NCBI GenBank assembly: GCA_030340625.1
Contig: JAOPHQ010005137.1
Span: 186,001-250,000 of the forward strand
Source of the DNA: Merluccius polli
Taxonomy: Eukaryota > Chordata > Actinopteri > Gadiformes > Merlucciidae
DNA: 64,000 bases
Direction of reading: 5' to 3'
In this document: positions 37,535 to 48,130 of the stretch, one piece after another
Numbering within the stretch: the stretch's first letter is position 1
How the letters are laid out: every line of letters begins with the position of its first letter
Notes under the pieces: model-generated
Seen by the model: the letters and a program-made list of their open reading frames with translations, nothing else
What the model was told of the DNA's origin: nothing
The model's database searches: none
Translations under genes and position numbers: made by a program

Positions 37535-38989
37535 AGCAGCAGGAGGAAACAGCTGACATAGGCATGTGTGGCATGCAGAGAGCCAGCATGCGGGAGCTAC
37601 TGTGTTGCCCTGCACAGAGGAATGGACCTCCCCAGTTGGGCTTTTCTTTTTTTTTTCACTGAGCAGCAAACGAGAAAGAAAAGCAGGTAACGGCCTGGTC
37701 GTCATGTGTGCCATGTTTGGGATTTATTACCACCACCACCATCTGTTTGGGGTGTATGTGCGCGTGCGTGTGTGTGTCTCGACGTCAACACTCCTATAGT
37801 CCTGTCCTTTCAGTAGAGGTCATCGGCGGCTCCGACTGTTCAGGTAGGAGATGAAGGCGCGAGATTTATAGCCGACGTCGGCGCGGTCTTACAAAACGTA
37901 ATTACCGCCTACATACTGGTTCTTACAGGTGTAAACTAAAGGTTACACATAATCCATTTGATTGTTATTGTGGTTTGAAAGAAATCCGTGTGAGGTAAAA
38001 CAAGCACGAAAAGGGCAAATATATTGTGTAAACGCTACCTTCAAATGTTGGTGTTTATGTAAAAGCTCTTATACCAGTCATCACAGAAACATGACGACAA
38101 TACAATAGAGTGCATCTACTTTATTGCTTCTGACTTTAGTGCATCTGACTTTATTGCTTTCACATAAGTGTGATAAGGATCCAACTTTATAGTAGTATAT
38201 GTTCGAACCCAATGCTAAAACAAATGAAAATACCATAAACTGGGTGACTACCCTGGTTAGACAACAGTATAAAATAGTGCCCCCCCCCCACCAGGGATGG
38301 TTGTGAGAAAAGATTCTCACAACCAATGGTCACAGTCCTGGGAAGTCTCCACAAACCAAAACGAGTGGGTGTTTTCCAGTAGGGGTTTTGCCTGAAAACA
38401 TCTGGGACATAATAACTCTGTTCCTCCCAGTCTGTCTGGACACCCACACTTTCAGCAGTTCGACTACGCTCTATTTTCAGCATAGACAAGCAAAAAGACC
38501 CGATCTGTCAGATAGCCAACGGTGGATCGATGCAGTGGATACAAGCAGACGTCAGACTGGCGGTCTGATGAGTAAATAGTCAAACAAATCATAAACATTG
38601 TCATTGGACATCACCGATTGATAGGCTTTCAAGTCTGTGATCTCAACCGAACAAAAAAAACAAAAAATACCTGTGTCATTTTGAATGTCGATTGGTGGAC
38701 TTAATGGTAGGTTTTTGACATCATCATCTTGGTTTGCTTAAAGCCAGGGTGGTGAGGATGGGAGAGTGTGTGTGGCTAGAAATAAAGCAAGAGTGACGGA
38801 TGACTACATCATGTACCCTCACTCCCACAGCACACCAAGCAATCACAGGCCATCTCTGAACGCAGGCAGACAGCTCCCACGGCTTCCACAAGTCCAAAGG
38901 CTTCCCTTACAACACAACATGTAGGCTACAAGGAGAAAGCCTTGGCCTCTTCTGTTACATGGTGACCATGGAAAGGTCCTGGCATCGGT

Positions 38990-38992
<3 letters not shown>

Positions 38993-39049
<57 letters not shown>
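38993..39049. repeat. (AT)n microsatellite
   Basis: About 28 AT units. Confidence 0.97.
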
Positions 39050-39054
<5 letters not shown>

Positions 39055-39358
39055 GGTATACAAATACAAACCCACAACACTCCCGTCATATTTATGGAGG
39101 ATTTGCATTCCACTGTGAACAAGTTTGTTCCCCTTGGGATCAGTTATGTAAGCCACATAGACTTAGGCACACTGTTGAGCAAGGAGCTGTACAGTGAAGT
39201 CGATAAAGAGTTTTTAATGGAGTACAGGGTCTCAGCCCCGCTGAGTCTGGAATTATCATACGGTCTTCATTAGTGCAGTAACAGATTAGGGGCTATTTGC
39301 CAACCACAAGTCAAAAGACTTAAGAGTGAGACTGGTAGGTGTGTGTATGTGTGTTGGT

Positions 39359-39360
<2 letters not shown>

Positions 39361-39412
<52 letters not shown>
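39361..39412. repeat. (GT)n microsatellite
   Basis: About 26 GT units, preceded by GTGTGTATGTGTGTTGGTATT. Confidence 0.97.
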
Positions 39413-39416
<4 letters not shown>

Positions 39417-39980
39417 GTCATGGAAAATCAAGTCATTCTATATTTAACCAATAATGCTTTCCAGTTTCCTTACTGTGTTCACCCTACACAGGAAAAAAAC
39501 AATACATTATTTTCATTTTGCATCTAATTTTGGTTGTATAGCTCAAATTTAATAAAAGGTCATCCAGGTATCAAACTGGAAGTCGACAGCCATACCAAAA
39601 GAAACTCCCATCACAATTAATGACATCATTGTCATGGTCTATTCAAAATATGATAAATAAATGTGATAAGATATATATAGCCTATATAGGGGCTGGAAGA
39701 TGAGAGGAAGTTGGCCCCCTGTTTCCTCGCAGTGTGTGATAGAAATGACAGTCTGTCCAATGAAAAACCAACATGGCATGAGTCCTAAACGAGCATGAAC
39801 ATGCAGAAAAACCTGCACCATCAAGTCCAATCAAGTTAGCATATTTATTGCATAACGAAGTATATAACCCTAGACACGGATACGCAAACAGCCACAAAAA
39901 AAAAAAAAACATTCAGACGTAAAACAAACAGAAGAAGCGTAAAGCGTAAAGCGTTAGACATCCTGGCGGTGAACACGCAC

Positions 39981-40405
39981 CTGTCCCGCCGCGTCCGGTC
40001 CCGCTGCCCCGGGACCCGGTAGGTAGTCCCCGCGAGGTCCGCCTATAGTCTCCTCGTCGGTTTAATCTCCGGGTATCACAAAAAAAAAAAACAAACAAAC
40101 AAAACAAAACAAACAAAACCAACACAAAAAAAAGTGTCAAACGACAGCAGCGACAGTAAACTCCAGCAGGTGTTGACGAACAACTAAAGAAACGCAGCCG
40201 TTTTCATCTACAAAAAAAATAAAAATAAAAATAAAATAATAATAATAGGCCTAATAAGTAGGCAAAATAAAAAGGGAAAACGGAAAAGCCGTGGAGGAGT
40301 TCCGGTGGTGTTGGTGGTGGTGGTTGATGCTGCTCAGCACGCCGTGCGTCTCTGGGCGGACGGCGCGGTGACCGCCGGTACTTCAATGGAGCGACGAGGA
40401 GGAGG
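39981..40405 (-). other. gdpd5: Candidate noncoding first exon and promoter area of gdpd5
   Basis: A CpG-rich stretch read on the minus strand ends at a good donor, GGGACAG|GTGCGT (exon edge 39981). It lies 16 kb upstream of the start-codon exon, which begins with untranslated sequence after an acceptor and therefore needs an upstream exon. The 5' limit is a guess: CpG density falls beyond about 40,405. There is no obvious TATA box, and a G homopolymer sits at 40,481-40,502. Inference only. Weaker CpG patches near 29.65-29.8 kb and 37.1-37.45 kb are alternatives. Confidence 0.4.
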
Positions 40406-40565
40406 GGGAGGAGCTTGTATCTCACCCAACCCCTCCCCCCTGGCCCTCGTGCTGCTGCAGTCAGACAGCGTCACCAAGGAGGGGGGGGGGGGGGGGGGGG
40501 GGCGAGTGGGGGGTTACATCCCTTACGGTAATTAATCTTTTATTAAGAAATTATGGAAAAAGACG

Positions 40566-40602
<37 letters not shown>

Positions 40603-41010
40603 TACACACACATACACACACTATCTATATTTACATTCATTGTGATTTTGTTGTGTACATTTGATTTGGTACCAACATAATTCCACTACCACACAATATG
40701 GATTCAGCACATGAAAGGCAACAGCAACAGAGACCCGGCTGAATGTCAGTGAATCGGTTCAATACTTCATCGATGATGAAGTGTGAGGTTAGGGTTAGGG
40801 TAAGGGTTAGGGGTGGGGTCACAGTGGGATCATTGATTGGACCTAGTGTGGGCCAGTCGGTCTCTCTTGTGTGGCATGTGGATGAGCAGACCCATTGAAA
40901 CAACACTACGCTGTGTGCCTTAGCATAGTATAGTGCAGGGGTTTGAAACCTTCCAGTCACGTGACCACAAACGCAAACGCCCATTTAATGAAAAAGCCAT
41001 GAAATATTTA

Positions 41011-41083
<73 letters not shown>

Positions 41084-42452
41084 GATATTGCATTTCACAG
41101 TGCTGCATGTGTCTTTGCCCACACGCAACTAAGGTTGTCAGACCTGCATGCTTTCTATGAACAATCTCAAGATTAACTGATCACGTCAACAGCCATTGAC
41201 TGTGATCCTTCTTAGGCTACATGTCATAAACAAAGATAGCCAAACAAAAAGACCTAATCTCTGCCTACAAACTGGCACAATTGCCCTATATCATGCTGTG
41301 GTATGTTTGGTATCAGTAGCTGTAGAAATCCACAGAAAGTGTTGGATTATTGGTCAATGCAAATCAAGTATCACAGCTAAAGTAATCAATATAGTAGTAC
41401 TGCACTGACATGATCAAATTAACAATAGAATACTGTTTTTTGCTTTCAGCTGTAAAATTAGTTAATCACATAATAATATAATATAGTGCACTGTATTGGG
41501 TTCTGTGGTATTGTTATTCTGTATATTTTGTTCCCTGTTTTTTTCCTTGAGTAGTGTTTAGTGTATCACTAGTACTGTTTAGGGTATTATGGGAATTCGT
41601 ATTGGCTTGCTTGGATATTTTTTTAAAATATCTAATGTAATCTAATCTAATTGAAAATAGTAGGCAACCAGACACTATAGCTCCTCATTTGTGCTTAGAG
41701 GATAAATCAGGTTTATTAGAATGTGTCTTTGAAGGGGAAAGGTCAAATACCTGGTGGTACAGTGGGGCTAGTTTCTATGTTGACTAGTTTATAGATTATC
41801 CCCTTGTGCTTAATAATGTCCTGTATGTTACAAGTAATATGAGCCACTATGAACGCTATATGGATGCTTGTATCCAAAATAGTTATGATGCACATGAAGT
41901 GTGTACATGGATAGCAATGTTCATTTGTGCTGTGCAAATTCTTCGTCTGTAAACAAGAAAGAAAGAAAAGGTGATCGCAATCATTTCCTAACTGATTGTT
42001 GTAGATTTGTGATAATTCATATAGAGGCCTGATTGTGAATGTGTGTGTGTATTCATGTGTGTGTTCATGTGTGCAATCATATGTCTGTGTGCGTGCGTAC
42101 GTGCATGCGTGCATGCATGTGTGCATGCGTGTGTGTGTGTGTGTGGGGGGGTGCAGACTCCAATTAATAAATGACTACAGTTTGACATTCAGATTAAAGC
42201 TAAAAATAACAAGCAATAGCACTTAAATTACAACAATATATTGGCACATGAGAATAATGAATAGTGAATATACACAGTTCTCTCTCTTTTTCTCACTTAC
42301 AAAAACAAATTCACGTAAACACATTACACAAAGAACATAGTGTGGTCTGTTCATAGCTATGTTCTTTCTCCAGCACACACACACACACACACACTTTCTC
42401 TTTTTCTAATACACACACATGACACGCACACACACACGCATTTTCCCTTTCT

Positions 42453-42529
<77 letters not shown>

Positions 42530-45500
42530 CTACACACACCCCCATCTTGATGAGTATCTACAGGAGGGGATGTTTGTATCCGGGTGATTTCCTGTGGCAT
42601 TTTGCAGTTGGGTGGGGAGGGGGGCGCCTCTCTTCCCCTGCTCCCTATGTTCCCCAGGCAAAGAGGGACCCGACCCTCCCTCTCTTCCCCTGCTCCCTAT
42701 ACGCTCCCCAGGCCGACAACCAGCCCACAGCTCCTCCAGCTGCTAGGCTTAGTTTTGAACTCCACACCTGATTGCATGTAAATGCCAGCCAGCATCCGCC
42801 AGTAGAAAGGCGAGGGGGAGTTGGCAGGGGTCTGCACTGTAGGTGGTGAGCTCTGTGGGCGGAGGAGGATGAGCTGTGTGTGTTGTTAGCAGAGCAGCAG
42901 CAGCGAGACGCAATGGTGGAGGAAGTGCATCGACACACAGACAGGTTGTATTGTTGTCTAAACAATACAGACAGTTTTAGTAGTGCATGGCTCGTCATGG
43001 AGGCCTACTGAGGAACACATGCATAGCAATGGTTTGGGATTCAATAGCTCATTGCGATGAATATAGCTTTAACACTGAAGGGAACAACACCAGACATGTT
43101 TTTTCTATAGTTTCAAATACATGTTACCTGGGATATTCAGTTAATTTACAAATGTAGGACCTACACTCCACAAGTATGCTAAGAAATGTTTAATGTCAAC
43201 ATGGAAACAGTCCCTATTATATTTAGCAAAATATACAAAGACGATGTCTATCATGTTATTTGATTTTACAACAGTTTGGTTTACCCACAACCTGGTTTAG
43301 CCAGGAAAATATAATCTTCTCCTCTATATCATGCTGGCAATAAAGTGATCTCCTACAAATACAGTATTATTTGTATGTTTCCAGTGTATTGATATGTTCG
43401 TTCAAGAATTTTGTTTACATATAAATCGCCACAAAGTTAATTACTAATTTGGCAAAAGTTTGTTTCGAGAGATATAAGGATGCCTGTTATACCATCCATG
43501 TGCCTTCCACAGCCATTTGTGTTGCTTCGATCCCCATCTACTGGCCATATTCTGTCATTACTACACAAACTACAAAATACTTTACACAAAACCCCCATTT
43601 ACAATCACATTCATTATTGAGGAAGTAAAGCTTGTTTTCAGATCATGTTGTTGGTTTCCTATGCTCACAACGTTTAGATTTCCCTTTTTAACTAAATGAT
43701 AATGGGTATTAGCCTACATTATCTCTTAAGTATTGATATAATCCTTAATTTACCCAATAAAAACCCATTCTGGAACTTCCTGTTTTACAAAAAGTCAAGA
43801 ACAAACTTTTACATTATGTCAAATGAGTCTGCAAAAGGTAGACACATTAAACTAATTAGGTTCCAGTGGATATGTCTGACCAGATGTCACCTCAATTAAG
43901 ATAAGTACAAGCTTGCATGGCCTAATTTAAAGGATTTAATTGCTGTATGAAGAGACAGGAGTGCCATGGGAAGAAGGTATTGTATGATTAAAGTATTGTA
44001 CCTCACCATTAAAAACTTTGGCGGTCGTTCTGCAAAAGAATCACTATTTGTGGAATCCAATGACTTTTCCAAAGTTCAACTTTAAACTAAAGCTTGTCTC
44101 AAATACACTGAGAACGTACGTCGTCTTCTCTTTACAAGAAGTTTTATATACATCTAGGACTGAAGAAGTGAAATCAATTTGTTTTATACCTTGTATCTGC
44201 TTGGTTGTTATTAACATCAGATCCATCCTCAGGCTGTCTGCTTAATAAGATTTAAAAAAGTGTTAATTCTGCAAAGGTTAAGTTACATTCGGCCAGTTTC
44301 AGTTTAAATGTGCGGCCATGTCTGCGTAGTGAAATTCAATCAAGCTGTTTTTCATCACCATGTGTTCAGAGACGCAATACTGCACTGAGTTACATCACAG
44401 AGCAAAGAGCTGAAACATGGCTCAGTCCTTACATCATCATACTGTTCTTGGCAGCAGGCTGTGCTGACACCTCAATGGAGGCCTTGTGGCCATCATCTGG
44501 CACACAATGACGCTACGCTAAAAAAAACAACCACAGTGCTAGCAGTGCATGAAGACACAACAACCTCTGAAGTACCTAAGCAAAAGACTCTCGTATCCTG
44601 ACTGATGTAATGAATGGCAAACTCTAGGGGTTTGTAGAATGAATATGGAAAGAAATGAAAGACATTTGAGAAATTTGCAGATGTGTCAGACAGAGGCTCA
44701 CCACTTGTTCAGGGAACCAACACAGATGCTGCAGACGGACTGCTTCTGAACCACCCTGTGCTCTATTCATGCCCATACTTCATTCAAATAGTGCTGATCA
44801 TCTGAGGAACTTTCTGGATGGGACAATATATTTAGGCAAACCGATCCGTTTCAAAATGAGGATGACTTCAATAAACATGAAATGAGGGTCAGAGTTTCTG
44901 TCACATGTAGGTTTCATCATAGAGACCTAGACACCGACCACCTTTTTGCAAGTGATCACACTTTTTGGAATGAACTTAAGCATGTCTGAATGGTAAATAA
45001 CAGGCGTCTTGTCCTTGTGGGCTTTTTCCATGAGAACATATAAAGAGATGGGTTCTCCGTTATATTAAGGTGTGAAGGACAAGACGAGGCTTGTTTGACC
45101 CTGGAGCGGCCTTCGCTGTGCAGGTGTTGAGGAATGTCATTATTTACTGTGACTTCTGGCACCTTTTGGCAACAACACTACCAAAGGATAGGAGGACCAT
45201 ATGTCACCCCTCCCTCTCCTCCTCCCTTCTTTCACACACTTCAAGTGACAAGCCATGTTTTTTTTCACCAAAAAATAATCTATCTATAAAAAAAGACACC
45301 ACCGTTTGATACCTCATTGCATCATCTTTTTCTAGATTGTTAGGCCAGCACACGAATAATGCAATGGGAGTGGCTTGATGGCGAGGCATTTACAACACTG
45401 GTCCTCCAAACACACCAACACCACCCCCATCCCTCCTGACCCCTCCCTGTAATCAGCTGCAGACGTGGCAGTCTGGGGGGAGGGGGGGAAGAAGGCAGGA

Positions 45501-46149
45501 AGGGAGGGGAGGGGTGGTGTTTGTGGGAAGGGGGAGGGAATGGCCTCCTGCAGCTTCTCCCGACCACATCTGCATTCAAAAGCACTACGACGCTATCCTT
45601 AAAATGAAATCTACTTTTATTATTTATTAGTCCCTTTGGAAGATGAAAACGGTGTGTTGTAATAATAGTGTTTCCTGTAGAGATAATTATGAGTACTTCT
45701 CATCCTGTGCATTTTCACTGTATTATCTATTTATACAAAGGTTAAGTGTCTCAGAAAACAATATAGCTAAAACGAATCAGACTTTTTTTTTACACGTTCT
45801 CTCATAAACATAAACAAATGGTCAAAAAATGTATTTCTTTTTAGTAAATCCATGTTTGATGTGATGAAACATGTGTCTTGTGTTGAGTCAGCCAATAGCA
45901 ATATGATCTTATAGCAGAGGGTGTCTGTTTTCACTGGTGCCACTTTCACAGAGAGAGATCAGATTCTAATCCTTTTTAAAAACATTTTTAAATGTAAACC
46001 ACTGCAGGATAGCTTGCTGAACTGATCTCAGAGCAGTTCCCACCAAACGTCACTGATCCCAGCCTCTGGGCGAAGAAGGGAATGGGTGGGACGTCCCAGA
46101 CCCTGGCTTCCTGCTGAAAGATGACCTAATTTGAATAATACAGTCCCAC
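40406..46149. other. Intergenic stretch between divergent gdpd5 and serpinh1
   Basis: No coding exons recognised. Holds a poly-G run (40,481-40,502), AC/GT tracts (40,569-40,620; 41,015-41,082; 42,037-42,150; 42,374-42,527), a short TTAGGG-like run (40,788-40,816), a G-rich stretch at 45,474-45,540 and a G+C-richer patch at 42,780-42,960 of unknown meaning. Confidence 0.55.
42457..42527. repeat. (AC)n microsatellite
   Basis: About 35 units, the main part of an interrupted AC region that begins near 42,374. Confidence 0.97.
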
Positions 46150-46162
46150 TTCTAGAAGTTTC
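46150..46162 (+). promoter_or_regulatory. serpinh1: Heat-shock element of serpinh1
   Basis: TTCTAGAAGTTTC has three alternating, correctly spaced nGAAn units (TTC 46150-46152, GAA 46155-46157, TTC 46160-46162), the consensus site for HSF1. It lies about 11 nt upstream of a TATA box and about 50 nt upstream of the likely transcription start. HSP47 is a known heat-inducible gene, which fits. Confidence 0.9.
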
Positions 46163-46172
46163 TCTCACAGGG

Positions 46173-46178
46173 TATAAG
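46173..46178 (+). promoter_or_regulatory. serpinh1: TATA box of serpinh1
   Basis: GGTATAAGAG, about 30 nt upstream of the likely start of exon 1 (near 46,203). Confidence 0.75.
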
Positions 46179-46202
46179 AGGAGGAATCTAGCTTTAAACG
46201 TT

Positions 46203-46257
46203 ACTCATACCCTACACACACATAGCCAAGAGAAGAAACTCTGCATATCTGTACCAG
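46203..46257 (+). other. serpinh1: serpinh1 noncoding exon 1
   Basis: The stretch ends at a strong donor ACCAG|GTAAGA, 79 nt downstream of the TATA box. The next acceptor with recognisable coding is at 47,984, giving a 1.7-kb first intron. The start is inferred from TATA spacing. Confidence 0.7.
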
Positions 46258-47700
46258 GTAAGAAGCACAAGATAAAGAATGCATTTACATGTTTGTCTTT
46301 GTTGACATAGAAAGCTCATTATTCTGGAAGGCTTGCTTTGATTTTTTCCCCCTGTGTTGAAGTAACTGCTGCAATTTTTCATGTGCTTTTTTTTTTCTTC
46401 CAAATTCAGAGCAACAATAAACTAAACACATTTCTTTAATTGAAAAGAGCTCGAAGAAAGAGACTTTAGTAGCGTCTGGACATTTTCTGTCATGATAATA
46501 CCATCTATTTGCCTGTTGCGCATCACATTTGACACCAATTTAATGCATGCATAATCACAGTAATATCATGGAAAAATGCAACCAGACAAACTAAAACTAA
46601 ACTACAGCCAATGATATCCATCATGTACTTTACTTCATACCTCTAGTTTAGCAGAGGAAGGGTTAAACTCAAACCTAACTTCTGGAATGTTTCTGCACTG
46701 TGGTTTCTCTGATAGGATGAACCTTGTTTTTTTTACCTATACTGGCCAATGAAAAGCGGTCGATGTCTCTGCATAATTATGCAGTAATGCATGATGAGTT
46801 AAATAGGAAAAGTTAATTATAGTTAATAGTTGTTGTATAACATGAACTGTATTAACTAGGGTCAAAGGTTTCAACATATAGAAAAACCTTTAAACAGGAA
46901 AAATAGCAGAACTGAATACCAAATCTATTTCTCCGTATGAGCCTGAATAATGTTGTACTGCCTGCTCTATGGAGATTACTACATGCACCTCTTGTCTTTC
47001 AGAATGAAAATGACAGACATCAGTATGAAAACTTTGCAAGGTATACAAACACAATGTGAATTCCTGCTGCAGGACCAGACATTAATAGGCAGACTCGGGT
47101 TCAGTAACCCAAACAAACTAGACAGCACTAGATGTTTGGGAATGTGGTGATACAAAGATAACGCCCATAGGACATCTTAGAAATACCACAGCCCCTATTT
47201 AAATGTAGCCTCAGGAGATGAGTGAGGGATCTCTAGCTGGAAAAGGTAAGAAGTGACGGAGATTGAATTTGTGAACACGCTCTAGTACTGGGTAATCAAA
47301 TTGGATCACAAGGAACACAGGCGTAGGGAGGACCCCAAGAGTATCATATTTAACCAAAATATAGATACATTTTACACCTTGATTTATATCTTAAATAAAT
47401 GAATATTCAACAGACAGGTATCACATTTCAACCATATACGCCCCACCCCCAGTGAGTGAACAATAGCTTTGCAGCAGCAGCATGCTGAACCTCCAGCAGG
47501 CTGCTGACGTGGTGAGTAGCTCTGCCTGGAAACACTGAGCTTCCCTGGGTTCCACTGTGGGGGCTCAGCCAACCCACAATGTGTGGGTGTGGGGTGGTGG
47601 TGCTTTATAACACATGTCACTGAGTTAAGTTATTGTTTGCTTGATGTAAAAAAAAAAAAAGAAGTAAAATTTGAAAAAACAACTGGCTTCATGATCTGCT

Positions 47701-47756
<56 letters not shown>

Positions 47757-47803
47757 CAAACACGCACACAAACACAGACACACACAGACACACACACACA
47801 CAG

Positions 47804-47889
<86 letters not shown>

Positions 47890-47984
47890 GACAAACACAT
47901 CATTTTCAGTCGGTGCCGGATGTGGAGCCTTCTCTGTTACTCAGCATTGTGTTTCACCATCCCTCCTTCCCTCTACTCTTCCAG
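46258..47984. other. serpinh1 intron 1
   Basis: AT-rich; ends with AC tracts at 47,703-47,886. CTTGTCTTTCAG at 46,991-47,002 looks like an acceptor but no convincing exon follows. Confidence 0.6.
47703..47886. repeat. (AC)n tracts with ACGC and AGAC interruptions
   Basis: Two AC blocks (about 50 and 78 nt) joined by GCACACAAACACAGACAC-type sequence, ending about 100 nt before the serpinh1 start-codon exon. Confidence 0.97.
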
Positions 47985-48130
47985 GTTCTTGTAGCTGCCT
48001 TTGGAGACAGGATGCCGATGACCAGCGTTTTAGCCCTGTGCCTGCTGGCCCTGGTGGCCTCCGCAGAAGACAGCAAGCTGAGCAGCCATGCCACCATGCT
48101 GGCTGACAACAGTGCCAACCTCGCTTTTAG
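47985..48130 (+). CDS. serpinh1: serpinh1 exon 2: start codon and signal peptide (coding from 48012)
   Basis: Acceptor CTCTTCCAG; 27 nt of 5' UTR; ATG at 48012; 39 codons plus 2 nt ending SANLAF; donor AG|GTTAGA. Confidence 0.93.

Noticed and set aside
37207..37662. 151-codon plus-strand frame across the poly-G run
   Set aside because: No recognisable domain, overlaps a homopolymer and opposing frames of similar length; probably CpG-rich noncoding DNA.
40788..40816. TTAGGG-like run as an interstitial telomere
   Set aside because: Only four imperfect units; shorter scraps occur at 29,160, 31,423 and 51,823. Too little to call.
42780..42990. Possible promoter or exon of another gene
   Set aside because: G+C-rich with CACACAGACAG|GTTGTA as a conceivable donor, but no frame, TATA box or matching acceptor.
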